Source: Pterobdella sp. o SKG-2022
Taxonomy: Eukaryota > Annelida > Clitellata > Hirudinida > Piscicolidae
Reading direction: 5' to 3'
NCBI GenBank assembly: GCA_964035795.1
Contig: OZ038321.1
Span: 12,806,208 to 12,870,207 of the forward strand
Length of the DNA stretch: 64,000 nt
This document shows, piece after piece, positions 1 through 12,378 of the stretch. The position numbers were made by a program, and so were the translations under genes. Under the pieces are notes generated by a model. That model worked only from the letters and a program-made list of their open reading frames with translations. It did not search any database and had not been told where the DNA came from. The first letter of the stretch is position 1. Every line of letters starts with the position of its first letter.

Positions 1-1990
1 ATTTTGAATGAGTTTATTTTACAATAAATTTTTATTGATTTTTATATTTTTGTTTTCACTGTTTTGTTTATTATCACTATCAGTTTTATGTCTTTTTTAT
101 TATAATATCTGTTTTTCTTAAAATATTTATACGCTATTACACTAATCAAAACAGAAGATAAAGTCGAAAAAGTCATTATTAAATAACATTTATGATTTTT
201 TAAGTGTTAACATTAGGCTTTTTCGATGACGTAGCAACGTGGTTTTGAGAAATAATAGAAAATGCCATTCGATAAATGCATAAAATGAAATATAAAAATT
301 TATAAAAATTTAAATACCGAGCAAAAAATTTGAAATTTGATTTTTTATTGGATGCTGATGCACTGACCTGATTATGGAATTACATTGTGAGAAGGATCAG
401 TCACAATTGTGTAGTAATGAATTCAGCATAAATGGTTGGAGCCCTCAAAATGCTGAAATTGAAGATATTTTTGAGAGGTTCTTCACCAAAATGTTTTTTC
501 AATTATTAAAAATATTGATTTTGTGTATTAATAATTTTTTGAAAAACGAAATTTTTTTTTGTTTTTATTTTTAATTTGTGGATTTTTTCTGTTCTAAGTA
601 TCCTAATTCAAAGGTCAAAGTAAATTAAAGGTTGAATTCGTACTCCTTTATGGAATAAAAGTTGTGGGCTTTTATTAAGGAAATCTATTAATAAAAACTC
701 AAAAAATATTTTTTCAAGAAATCTTATTCAAATAAAAACATTCAAACAGTTTTGAAAAAAGAAGGATGGAAAATTCTGTTCACGATTAAATTTTTTGGAA
801 GTTGTTTTATAAAAATTATTCAAAACTCATAAGTTGTATTCCCAATGATAATTGCTTAAAATACTATTTCTAGCTTAACATGAAATTAGAAGCAGTTTGC
901 ATTAGTTTATTCACACTAGCCTTATAACTTATATACAATAAAGTACTGATAATATTTATTTAAATTAAATATTATATGATATATCATAATCATAGGAATA
1001 ATGGAATTAAAAAACATAATGTCATAATTTCCACTATGAAAATATCCATAAACACAAAAAATTTTTTATACCTGGGTAGTTAATATATTTAAAAACAGGG
1101 TTTGAATAAAATCAAAAATATAAATAATAGATTCCAATAAAAAATATCAAAATTCAATAATAGTGACAGTGAATTTAGAGTACTACACAAGGGCAGATAA
1201 GGATGGGGTGATGTTGTTGAATTTGTTCATCTACCGGAGTTTTATTGATTTTTTTAAGTAAATTTTTTTATATATTTTTATTTTTCAATTCAATTGTCAA
1301 AAAGTTGATTTATTAAAAGTTTAAATCATTGAAAAATTGAATGAAAAAATTGAATATTTGTATAAATTATGACAGAAATTAAAAAAACAATGGAAATCAA
1401 TCAAAAATCAATCGAAAAAAATAAAAACAGAGATAAAATCACAGCTTATTTGCAGAGCACACAGTGCCATCAGTAACAGTACAGTACACGTTTAGAATGC
1501 ATTTCCAACCCTTTTTACTTATAAATAATTTAAACCAACTTTTATTTGCATAAACTTCACTCATAGGTTTATGGAAAGTTTAAATGATGTTTAATTATAC
1601 TGAGAAGAAATCAAGAATGAACGAATATATTTGAATGTTTTTTAGAGATAAACTTAAAAATTGCCTAACAACATTTGAGATAAAATGAAAACAAGACTTT
1701 AAAAAGAAGGATCATAAAAATTTTATTTTATAGACATTTTTCCAAATTTATATTCTCTCTACTCAATAAAACTTTTTATAATAATCAATTGGAATTATTT
1801 TCCAATAAAAACAAAAGTGCAAAACAAAGGAAACGTCAATATGAACGATTTGCTTTAATTTTCCCCACCACAATGTTCACTGCTGTTTTGAAAATTCATG
1901 TACAATCAGAAACTTGTTTATGTTCTTTGAATAAAGTTATTCAGAAGAAAATGAGATATTGTTATTATTTCTGGTTGGGGACTGATATAA
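1..1990. other. AT-rich non-coding stretch
   Basis: No gene, RNA or repeat family is recognisable here. Short ORFs are low-complexity, rich in Phe, Ile, Lys and Asn, as expected by chance in this base composition. Treated as intergenic. Confidence 0.6.
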
Positions 1991-1994
1991 GCCA

Positions 1995-2690
1995 TTTCCT
2001 TTGAAGAAACCCCTCTTTCAACACTGTCACCGCTTCCTATCACTATTTTCAGCCATTCAGTTGACTCCGCAAATAACCAACATTGAACAGATCGACTCAT
2101 ATTGTTTCGTTTAAATACTTTTTTTTCCCACGCTGGTGTCATTGGCTGAGTGATTATCTGAAAGCCTTTGCCGAATGCTCTTTTCAACCTTGTAGATTCT
2201 CCATTGCAGTACCTCTTGAGTTGCGGACCTTTTTTTGTAATAATGTGAGTGGTTGTTTTTGTTTAGTTTTGTTTATTCCAGAAATGCTTTTTCTAGTTTT
2301 TCTGGGTTATTCGTAGTACTTCTAGTTTGGCGTCACTCATTGGCTGTGTGGTTCATATGGGTCATAGTAGGGAAGATGAATGCTAAAAAAGTCTTTTTAT
2401 TGTTTGTGTTTTGACTCATTTATTTTTGGCGTTTTTTTTTAAATTTGCTAAAAACAGACCAGTCTATTCTTTTGTGTAATTCTACTACTTGACTGTGATC
2501 GCTTGTTATTGTTTTGCCTAGAAAGAGATATTTTTTAGTATCGTCAATTTTTTTATTTTTTATTTTATTTTACGTGTACTGTCAGCAAATTTATCTATTG
2601 CGCATTATTTTCGTTTTATCTGTTTTAATGGTTAGAGCAGCTTTTTTGCTTGCTTCACTAATATCTTGTAACACGTAATGATGTATTTCA
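1995..2690 (-). pseudogene. Decayed non-LTR retrotransposon RT fragment
   Basis: Read on the minus strand in shifting frames, this stretch shows the C-terminal half of a LINE reverse transcriptase. At about 2690-2595 there is a motif-D-like segment (LQDISEASKKAALTI, then KTDKTKIM). At about 2555-2425 there is LFLGKTITSD followed by ELHKRIDWSVFSKFK, the usual 'YLG...RI..W.AF.KL' block that follows the catalytic centre. Further down are remnants of the thumb/C-terminal region (IFPTMTH, KLEKAF, KSIRQRLSDNH). Several frameshifts and stops interrupt the reading, and the catalytic YADD is not present, so the copy is dead and 5'-truncated. The local rise in GC against the flanks supports a foreign origin. 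The RTE/BovB-like assignment is by eye. Confidence 0.6.
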
Positions 2691-5600
2691 CGTTTTCTAT
2701 TTATTGCGGATGAATGAAAAAAAATTAAATATCAAAAATACTTCTTATAAAGATTCAACAAAAAATATTTTTAACACTGCAAAAATTTGAAATGATCATT
2801 ATAAGCAGAATAATATATTAATTAAGCGGTGGACAAAGCTGCTTGGCAGGGTATAAATAAGACGTGCCTTATGTCCCTCTTTGATCTTAAAACAACAAGA
2901 GTTATTAGCACACCAGCCTCGTTTTATATATAAAAGACGGATTCGAATAAAAAATGAACAAAGTTAATTTAGGAAATAAAAATGTTAGTTTTATTAATTA
3001 TGTTTGAAGTTTTGAACTAAAAAAAAATGCGTTTAGGACTAAATTTGTTCACTTTCCATTTTCCTAAACAAATCTGAAAAAAAAACTAAAGTTTTCAAAA
3101 TAAAATCAACCAAATTTGAAAATTACGTTGCAATAATGAGACTACATATACAAAATTTAAGAAAATAAATTCTAGTAAAATAAAGTTTGAACACAAAAAA
3201 CAAAAGATTACAGTTAAAAAGTCACGGAATGCTACAACAAAACTAATGCAGCAATTGATTGCCGTCTGACGTTTTGAACTAAAAAGTTCAAAAAAATAGT
3301 TTCAAAACCTCCTATAAAACCCACCAGCCTTCAAAATACTCCCCAAGTTTTCAAGTTGACTTTTTCAAAATACAAATGGATTCCAAGTTATATGAAAACT
3401 CAAAATCACAAAAAATGATAATTCTTATAATATCCATAAAGTTTTTGTAAATAACCAATAAATAAAAAGACCGAATAAACAAAAACAGAAAAGAGCGAGT
3501 GATTTAAAGGCAATAAAACTGGTGAGAAATGAGGATATAATCCACTTCATTCAGTATTCATTGCATCTCTTAACTCCCACATAAACACACATGCTATTGT
3601 CTTTATTATTATGATCCTATTCTCAAAACCAATCAAATTTATAAACATAAATCCACTTATTGATATTCTAATGAACGATAAAATACAGTATAATGGTTTT
3701 AAACTATTAAGGGTCAATGCATTTCTACAAATGTGGCTTTAAATCTATTGGGTCATTAAAACTAATGAAAAGTTGTTGAAGTTATTGCTTTTGGTAAATA
3801 TTAACCATACGCTTTATGATGAAATTTTGGAATAAAGTTTCTTTTAAAAAACTTCCACGGACATCACAACCAGTTTCTTTAAGGATTTTTAAAGCATTTC
3901 AGTCATATATGAATGCCTCTGATTTGAAGTTTTGAACCAGTTTAGTTGTTTCAATAAATATTTTTTAAATATCAGTAAAGCTTTAATACTAATCTAAAAT
4001 ATACATTTGATCGAGTATTAAAAAAGTTGGTGTGAAAGTTTACAAGGTCCCTATAAGCACTTGACCACTTGGATGGTCTTAGTCGTTTAAATCAAAAGAA
4101 ATGCCATGATTATTGGGTGTTGTTTTTTATTAACTTTGCGCGTTTCTAAGGTTGTTACATCTAAGCCAAATCTTGAGGGAAGACATAAAGAAATTCACAA
4201 TCAGTAAGAAGTATGCTTTTAATGTTTAAATTAGAATTCCATTATATGAGAATGCCCTGCATCAATTGTGCAAAAACATTAGCAAATATAACAACTTTGT
4301 GATGAATTGAATAAACAATTGAAACAAATATTAACGTAAACTAAAATTATTTGAAAAACAAAAATCATATATATTTCAAAAACTTTGAGAATGGTCGTAA
4401 AAAACGAAACTTTTCGAAAGAAAAACTCCGAACAAACTGGTGTTAAGCCACTTCTGAAAAAAATATATTTCTTCTTAATCCTTCCTTGATGAGTGACTCG
4501 TGTTAATAGAATAAAATAACCATTTATTTTATTATCTGTGTTAAAAAATTAATGTTTAGTGTATAGTACTTAATCCTAAGACATTAGAAAGAATTTCTTT
4601 TGAAAGTTTTTCACCATATAAAGTTTTTAAAAAAGAATTTTTTTAGAAAATATTTTTTTTTAAACAAAAGTAAAATAATACAAAAAAGTTCAGACAAAAA
4701 ATTAAAAATCTTTTGAATCCTTCCCATGAGATTCTTTCAATTGCAAATGTGCTGTTCTCAATAATGATAATAAGGCAAATAAGAAGTACTATTATAATAA
4801 TAAAAAAATAAAAAAGTTTCATGATAAAAATCAAAATAATGGAAATGATAACTATGCAAAATAATGATGAAAAATTAGTAATAATGTAAGAATAATCTCA
4901 ATAGAAATAGCTGGAAAGTGTAAAGAATTTTGAATGGGATGAAATAACTAAAAAGAGAAAAAATATAAATAAACAAACTATTTAGTTGATATGGTTTTTA
5001 TGAAAAGTAAAATAGAACTAATTCACAAAAAAAATATTTGCAAATATATATAAAAAATATTCATTTCTTATTACAATAAAACAACTGATTTTAAACAAAT
5101 TAGATAAGTTTATAAAAGGAAATATTTTGTGTTTAAAAGTCTTGAAATGTTTTATATATAAATTTTTAAGTTCTACCAAACTGCATAGCCTCCCTTTAAC
5201 AAATAATTGATCTTATTATTCACTAATGAATATTGGTGACAAATGTTTTTTAATAAAAACTTTATTATATTACTAAAACAAAACAACTGAATAAATTTGA
5301 CAGTAGAATGGAGTATGAGTAAAAGAGTCCTAATATAACAAAACAGTAAGAGCAAGATAATGAGATGAAAAAAGCTTGGAAATATTAACATTAACGATTT
5401 TAAAACACAATGATAAGAATAATGGAAACAATAAAAAAGCAATAATTTTAATAATAAAACAATAATAGTGAAAAGATGTTTTTGGATGATTCGGTCTCTT
5501 GAAGTACAAATGAACAGTCATGTGATTGTGTGATGTTGATATTTCATTTTTTCTTTTATTTTTGTTTAGATAGATAATCTATCCATATTTATTTGTATTT

Positions 5601-5936
5601 ATTATATTTAATTTAAATGTAGCACAAGTTTTTTTAAAACTGCCATTCAGTGAATGTTTATTAAAAAATATATATTTAAATTAAGTTGAATTATTTTAAC
5701 ATGTTATTTTTGTGTTTGAAACTCTGTTTTTCCTCGAAAAAACTTTTTTTTTCAAATGAAAATTAAGTTTCCAAATTGCTTTAATTTAAAATATAAAAGC
5801 TTTAAAATAAAATTATTATAGAAAAATATTTATATATAAATAATAAAAAGAAAATTTTAAAATAAAAATTTTTTTTAATTAAAAATCGTAACAATAACCA
5901 ATAAAACAATCCTCATCTCAGTACCCATAATGAAAG
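2691..5936. other. AT-rich non-coding stretch
   Basis: Nothing convincing in either strand. ORFs at 4643-4834 and 5173-5521 (minus) are low-complexity Ile/Leu/Phe translations of AT-rich DNA. No splice-bounded exon or structured RNA was recognised. Confidence 0.55.
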
Positions 5937-5937
5937 C

Positions 5938-5943
5938 TTTATT
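5938..5943 (-). promoter_or_regulatory. Possible poly(A) signal AATAAA
   Basis: AATAAA on the minus strand about 22 bases beyond the TAA of the 5965-6171 ORF. In DNA this AT-rich the hexamer occurs often by chance, so it is only supporting evidence. Confidence 0.3.
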
Positions 5944-5964
5944 ACTCATTATAAGATAGTAAAC

Positions 5965-6171
5965 TTAAGCTGAGTTTGACTTCGTCCCAAACCTATATAG
6001 ATGCTGCAAAGATTTGAAGCGAAGACCATATAGTTTCCAACACATTTCAACACATTTGGAGTCTTTGTAATTTATTAACAAAGTATTCCCAGTTGAATAA
6101 TACAACGAGATTTCAAGATATGCTTCAGCTTCAACCTGGGTTAAGTTAAATATGTTTCCCATGCAATTCAT
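5965..6171 (-). CDS. Candidate small ORF or terminal exon, unknown
   Basis: A minus-strand ORF of 68 codons from ATG (complement of 6169-6171) to TAA at 5965-5967. The translation is of mixed composition (for example VEAEAYLEISLYYSTG, CVEMCWKLYGLRF) rather than the Lys/Phe/Ile-only translations typical of chance ORFs here. A plausible 3' splice acceptor (aacccag) lies inside it just before the codons for VEAEAY, so it may be a terminal exon rather than a complete ORF. An AATAAA lies about 22 bases past the stop. I do not recognise a family and found no upstream partner exon. It could be a chance ORF or a relic. Confidence 0.3.
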   Translation of the reverse strand: MNCMGNIFNLTQVEAEAYLEISLYYSTGNTLLINYKDSKCVEMCWKLYGLRFKSLQHLYRFGTKSNSA

Positions 6172-6179
6172 CCCACCCA

Positions 6180-6502
6180 AGTACAAACATGCACAAAAAA
6201 TTAACACACAACAGAACAAATCACACACTCCTACCCTCGCCACACACGAGCTGAACTACATAATCATAAAGCCACATGGACGACACTCTTAACACCCACT
6301 CTGAAGCTACATAGAGATACAACAACTGAAACCTAGTCATATTTGTTTCATCGTATCAAGCATATATAAAAAAAGAAGTACTTGAACAAAACAAAAACAT
6401 AACTAAGTTGCAAAAAAAATTCTAGTATGGGAAAAAAATATATAAACAAAAAAACTTAACATAAAAATAAACATAAAAAAATAAACAGACACATTCAATA
6501 TG
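6180..6502. repeat. CA-rich degenerate tract
   Basis: The plus strand is noticeably rich in CA, CAC and ACA words (cacacac, acacaac) without a clean repeat unit. It ends at the inverted repeat 6503-6534, after which the plus strand becomes TG-rich. It looks like an eroded CA microsatellite. Confidence 0.45.
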
Positions 6503-6534
6503 ACTCACAGACACACGAGATTGTGTCTGTGAGT
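6503..6534. repeat. Perfect 13-bp inverted repeat (hairpin)
   Basis: ACTCACAGACACA at 6503-6515 is exactly complementary to TGTGTCTGTGAGT at 6522-6534, with a 6-base loop (cgagat). It lies at the point where the plus strand changes from CA-rich to TG-rich. Confidence 0.85.
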
Positions 6535-6555
6535 GGCAGGTGGGATTAAGGGATT

Positions 6556-6723
<168 letters not shown>

Positions 6724-6904
6724 CACCTGTGAACTTCGTTTTGCGTTTCAAAAATAACTTTTTTGTTTCAAAATTTTGAAGCGGTATCTACTCAATTTCC
6801 AAAAACTTATATTTTCAACAACTTGTACAAACGTTTTTTAACAAAAAATTTGCAATGTATCCAATATAAAACTCAAAAAAACATCGGAGCTTTTGAACAT
6901 GTTT

Positions 6905-9255
6905 CGCGGGTTACACACACACAAAAGACCATGGGTAAATGAAGAGGTTAAAAAACTTTCAACAGAAAAATCTGAACTCTACTTCAAAATAAAAGCCCTC
7001 AAACAAAACGGTCGTGCAATCCCACAAAACCTGATTAGCAGCTACAAAGAAATAAAAACTGAATTCAGAAAAGCTTGTAGAAAAGCTATCGATACGTGGT
7101 GGGAAGAAAAGGCTGAAGAAGCTGAGAAAACAACCGAACTCACCAACAAACAGGGCCGTGGAGGTTCAATTCTCAAACTACTGAAAAAAGAAAAACACAC
7201 AAAAATAAAACCTTCGACAAATTTGAAATTTTTAGATGACAGACAAACACTCTTTTCATCAGAAGATAAAATCATAAGATGGAAAGAACACTTTGCATCA
7301 GCAGCCAGTTCCGATTCCACAGTAGACACTACGGCATACAGCGAGCTTCTACCTTCTATAATCACACTTGATGATAAAGAGGTAGCAGATCTATCTAAGC
7401 CCCCTTCCATAGTGGAGCTAACAAATGCTTTGAAGCAATGTAAATTAGAAACAGCTCCAGGTTTAGATGGAATCAGCTCAAAGATGCTCAAAATTGGCGC
7501 CAACGAAATGGTATATTGGCTAAAAGTGATCTCAGACCAGATCAAGGAAATGGAAACAATCCCAAGTGATTGGAAAAATCAAATAATAGTTCCAATTCAC
7601 AAGCATGGAGCAAGATCGCTTTGTGAAAATTACCGAGGAATCGCTCTACTGTGTGTGGCTAGCAAAGTGTTTGGCAGAGCCATTCTAAACAAAATGCAAA
7701 ACGTCATAGAAAAACAACTGGGTGAAAACCAATGTGGTTTTAGGTCGAATAGAGGTTGCTGCAATCAAATATTTGCAGCAAAGATCCTGATGCAGAGGGA
7801 AAAGGAATTTCAAAAGCCCATTCATCTCTGCTTCATTGATCTCCAAAAGGCCTACGACACAGTCAACCGAGATGCTCTCTGGGAAATTCTGTCGAAATCC
7901 TTCAGCTTGCCAGAAAAAATAATTCGCATCCTTAAAGCTCTCTATAGCTGTACAACAGGAGCGATCCGGGCTGATGGACAGTTGTCCGATGAGTTTCCCA
8001 TCAGCGTTGGGGTGAAACAAGGAGATGTGCTGGCTCCTATGCTTTTTAATACATACCTCGACGCTGTGATAAGAGTGGCACTCAAGAATCACCCAGTCAA
8101 AGGCATTCGCATTGAATATAGCCACAATGCCCCCTTGATGCATAACAGTCGCTATAAGCTAGAAGAGGCTATAACAGTACAATCAATAGCTTATGCCGAT
8201 GATATAATAATCACGAGCGACAACATCAAAAACCTGGAATGCCTTGTCACTTCAATAGATGACGTTTGCATCAAATTTGGACTGAGAATAAACTTCAGCA
8301 AAACAAAATACATGACCATTCTACCTCAATTCCAAGCCTCAACACAACGCTGGCAATACGTGACGATATAAACATCGAACAAGTGACACAGTTTAAATAC
8401 CTGGGCAGTATCTTAAACAGTCGATGCAGAAGTTGAATCACGTATCAATAAAGCATCCCAAATCTTTCGCAGCCTTAGTCGGTTGGTATGGTATCAACGG
8501 AAAATAAAAGTTTCCACCAAACTGAAACTTTTCAAAGCCATTATAATACCAACGCTATTATACGGCAGCGAAACTTGGAATGTTCTTCAATGCCACATAC
8601 AGCGTCTCCAAGTTTTCACAAACAGGTGTCTGAGAATCATCACGGGGACTTCTCTTTGGGACAAACTGAGAAACACCCAACTACGAGGTAAATCAAAAAT
8701 AGAGCGAGTTGACGTGATGATTCAACGAAGAAGACTCTAGTGGCTTGGGCACTTGGAAAAAATGGAAAATTCAAGGCTCCAAAAGAAATTAATGGTGAGC
8801 AAAATTGCTGAAGGTTCACGGTCTCAAGGTGGTCAAAAGAAGAGATGGCATGACCTTATATATACAGACCTAAAAAAGCTAAACATTATTGACACCTGGA
8901 AAACAGAAGCTCGCAACAGAAACGATTGGCGCAAAAATATCAAATCGCTATCGCAAAAAACAAATAAAGAAGCTGAAAGAAACGAGCAATCAAAAAAAGA
9001 TTTGAAAACAAATATTTTTGATGTTCACTCCAAAAGCTCTTCATTCCAATGCCAGCATCCAGGTTGCAACAAAATAGCGGTCAACAAGGCAGGTCTGACA
9101 AACCACATCCGCCAAGTCCACAAAGCACCATCATTACAACATTGCCCGAATTGCAATAACGTTTTCAAAAAACAAGGACTTCATAACCACGTGAAGAAAT
9201 GTTCCAGAAATCAATCTTCAGTGCACCTACTGTCAAGTGGATAACGCGCTTCCAA
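6905..9255 (+). mobile_element. RTE-like LINE, 5'-truncated, non-autonomous now
   Basis: A non-LTR retrotransposon inserted on the plus strand. The coding part begins in the linker between endonuclease and RT (RPWVNEEVKKL), so the apurinic endonuclease domain is missing. Next come an intact RT core, the thumb/C-terminal region and two C2H2-like fingers, with the stop at 9242-9244. The 5' junction lies close to a short (CA) run at about 6914-6923. The 3' end runs straight into a (TG)n tract. Both sides are TG/TTTG microsatellite, which fits either insertion into a TG repeat or a microsatellite tail of the kind seen in RTE elements. Two frameshifts and one in-frame stop make it inactive. The family call rests on motif reading only. 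Confidence 0.85.
6914..9244 (+). pseudogene. LINE reverse transcriptase with C-terminal C2H2 fingers, broken
   Basis: The first open segment runs to 8371. It contains NYRGIALLCVASKVF (RT fingers), FIDLQKAYDTVNR with the motif-A aspartates, the SVGVKQGDVLAPMLF loop, and YADD at about residues 434-437, so all RT catalytic residues are present. A frameshift at roughly 8330-8360 moves the reading to the frame of FKYLGSILNS. A second at about 8420 returns it to VESRINKASQIFRSL, TLLYGSETW and RCLRIITG. A TAG at 8738-8740 interrupts RRRL/WLGHLEKM, after which the frame stays open to 9244. The C-terminus carries CQHPGC...HIRQVH and CPNC...HNHVKKC, two C2H2/C2HC zinc-binding patterns. The product would have copied its RNA at a nicked target site; it cannot be made intact from this copy. 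Confidence 0.88.
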
Positions 9256-9510
<255 letters not shown>

Positions 9511-9559
9511 CTTAGACAAACTTGAGCAATTGACTCGGTTTAGTGCACTCACCATTAGC

Positions 9560-9715
9560 TAGAATACGCACTAAGAGAGTGTGATGTGGTTGTGTATGTG
9601 AAGATCTGTGGTCGTGTATATGTGTGGCTTTTTACAGTGTGTGTTTGAATGTGTGTGTGTGTTTGTGGGTGCGGTTGTGCGTGGTTGTTAGTGTAAGTGG
9701 GCGTATATACGGCTC
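9560..9715 (+). repeat. Degenerate TG-rich tract
   Basis: Plus strand rich in GTGTG words broken by other bases, ending at about 9715. Probably an eroded continuation of the upstream microsatellite. Confidence 0.6.
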
Positions 9716-11980
9716 TGTGTTCTTAATTGAGTTTTTACTCACATTTTCTATATTTTTGGCTCAATTTACTGAGTTTTGTTTTAGTTTCATACTTTAATTT
9801 CCATTAAAATTTTTTTCTGATTCATGATAAAATAATGATTACATAAAATTTTTCAACTCATTTCTTGAGTTGGTGTCACTAAAACCCTTCATACAAACAT
9901 TGTTTTCAAATCATTTTTATTTTTGAAACTTCATTTAATTCCCACAATATTGGTTCTTCCCAAAAGTCACAAATAACTTTCGAATTTTTTTTTCAATCAG
10001 TAAAAACTTTGCAGTTTCTCTTTGAAGTTCGTCTCATTGACGCTTGCTGAATCAAGTCAAAAGTTTTCACGAACAAATTCCAATCCTAAATAATCCTTGA
10101 ATGAACAAATTGAAGTTTATCATTTCCAATGTAAACAATAGTGGACATTTGAAATAATGAATTAAAATGCAAATAAAAGGTGATTTAGAGATTTGAATGA
10201 GATTTTAAAAGAATATAATTATCATCATCACTTTTGCAGTTTTATACTCATTTTTGATAACTTAATAATTCACAAACAATTTTTGAGCATTCATTTTTTT
10301 TCCATCCAGTATAATATTTATTGTAATTTTTTCTTATTTTCGTGTTTTTTGAATAGGATAATGACAAATCTACGCTGACATTAGCTTTTGTACCTCTCAT
10401 AAATCTCAACTCATATTGAAACTTTTATGATAAATTAAAAAGCAAAATTAAATTCTAAAAAATTTAAATTTATAAAAATTAAAATCAAATTTCATATGAA
10501 TTTTTCACCTTATACAACTCTAAAAATAATGAGAAAGCGATGTGAAGGTTTGAGATCATATGAGCATTCCACACGGCTCCGAGGTGACACTTTGCTGCTA
10601 CAATGCATTCTGTTACAACTGGTTTTGCTTGTTTATGTTGAATCAAACAGTTATTAAAGCTTTTTTATTTTAACGGATTATCATGTGGTTACGCAATCAA
10701 AATGTTTTTGAAAAAGTTTTTTAGTGTTCTTAGGCAGAGTCGTTTAAATCTTTTCAATTTGAAACATAATGTAGTTTATGGATTTTAAAATAATTATATC
10801 AGAAAGCCTCAGATATTGAAGCTTTAAAGCTGGCATAAAACCGTTTAAAAAGAATTCTTGCTGGGTTTATATGGTTCCATTGGTTTCAAAACAAAATTAA
10901 CGAATACTTTTTAAAATTTGAAAACACGTAAAACTATATAAACTATTGTTTGAGATTGTTTTTTCAATTCGAAAAAAATTATATTATTTTAAAGCGTAAA
11001 AATAAATTTTAGTTTTTCATTCAAAGCTTTAAAACTTGTTTTTATTGTGAGATAAATTCTCACAAATAAATCAAAAATTTTTTTAGTATGTTTCATATCT
11101 TCTAATTTCTCAAAAATAAATCTTATTTAGTTAGTTTTTGTATTTCCAGAAAACATTATTTGAATTAGAAAAAAAACTAAAAATCTGTCACAATCGTTCC
11201 AGCTCGGTTTGAATTAAAAAGCATTCACTTCCATAAATTAAACTTTCTAGAACTTTCAAAAGTGTTACTCGAAAGACAACTTCTTTTCAATAGACACGAA
11301 GATACTAACTGAAAATCTAAAAAAGATTTTCTTATTGAAAGAATAAAAATGTATCTTATCTTTGCAATTAGTCTCACTACGATTAATTCAGAGTATCACG
11401 AAAAGATATTCAAATAGCCAAAGTCATTGTGTATTGTCCAAAAAACAAAATGTCAAAAAAACATGCCATAAATCTAAATCTAAAAACTGGATCAATAAAT
11501 GAATAAATAATGAAACAATATTTTATTTTTTTTTTTTTTTTTCACAAATTTCCGTGGAAAACAAAATGAACACCGATAAAAAACTTTAATGAAAGTCAGT
11601 GTGGTGATTATAAGGTGTAGAGGAGATTGAAGCAACAATAATATTATTACAGGGTCGATGAGACAATTTGTCCAAACACCACTGTCCTGTAAATGGTTTA
11701 CAATAATAATAATAATAATAATAATAATGATAAAAATTTAACATAAAAATTATAATTAATAACCGGGATAATAATAACAAACCGCAATAAATAATGGATA
11801 GAAGTGGATATTAAAATGTACGTAGTGTGTTATACACAGATAGCGACGTGAATCAGAAGACTGAAAAAAATTCTAAGTGTATGAAAATTTTTCAATGATT
11901 TAAAAATGACAATAGTTAATGCTTTTATTTATTATTCAATTTGAATGATTTTTTTATTAATGAATGAACTTTCTTCGCAG
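9716..11980. other. AT-rich non-coding stretch
   Basis: No gene recognised. A short poly-T run lies near 11522-11541. The region around 11640-11700 has a slightly higher GC content and short ORFs on both strands, but I could not tie it to a family or to a neighbouring exon. Confidence 0.5.
11702..11729. repeat. (AAT)n microsatellite
   Basis: About nine AAT units in a row, then an imperfect aatga. Short trinucleotide repeat in intergenic DNA. Confidence 0.9.
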
Positions 11981-12291
11981 ATACATCAAATGTGTAGAAC
12001 AACCTGACTAACATTGAACCACTTCAACCAGAATACTATATGCCAAAACCTATCCAACTTCAACTCTTTCGATGAAAAAAAAAATAACAGTTTTTATAAC
12101 AATTCTTCAAAGCTCAAAAAAGAATTTTATAAGAAAAACCCTTATTGCAAGATTATATTCAGTAATCCAGTCTTTCCTGCAAGCCTCATAATTCAGCAAC
12201 AGAATCATTAGCGTCAATAGAGAATTACTATACTTTTGACTTGATCATCAACTACCACACCCAACCACAATACCAGCTTCAAACACAAAGC
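11981..12291 (+). other. Probable 5' leader/flank of the NOS1AP start exon
   Basis: A pyrimidine-rich run ending ttcttcgcag at 11971-11980 could be a 3' splice site, with 11981-12291 as untranslated leader of the exon that holds the start codon. In-frame reading upstream of ATG 12292 is open back to a TAA near 12160 but has no ATG, so 12292 is the preferred start. A separate ORF at 12014-12211 is AT-rich and Asn-rich and would be upstream of the true start in another frame. The leader assignment is inference. Confidence 0.35.
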
Positions 12292-12378
12292 ATGACTCCT
12301 AACCTGATGGATTCAGATCTGAAACTCAACCAACATGACCACATCCTCTTCCAACGGGGATTCAAGTTCCACTCGAAG
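12292..12378 (+). CDS. NOS1AP: NOS1AP exon 1 (start, PTB N-terminus)
   Basis: Codons 1-29, from ATG at 12292 to AAG before the donor gtgcct (12379). Reads [13 protein letters not shown] then [12 protein letters not shown], matching the NOS1AP start region (NLxDDxxDLRIPLHNEDAFQHGxxFEAK pattern). Phase 0 joins exactly to exon 2. The donor is weak at positions +4 to +6. The first exon is markedly richer in C than its flanks. Confidence 0.8.

Noticed and set aside
12014..12211. 65-aa Asn-rich ORF as first coding exon
   Set aside because: It is in another frame from the NOS1AP start exon, has no family similarity and is AT-driven; probably leader or flank.
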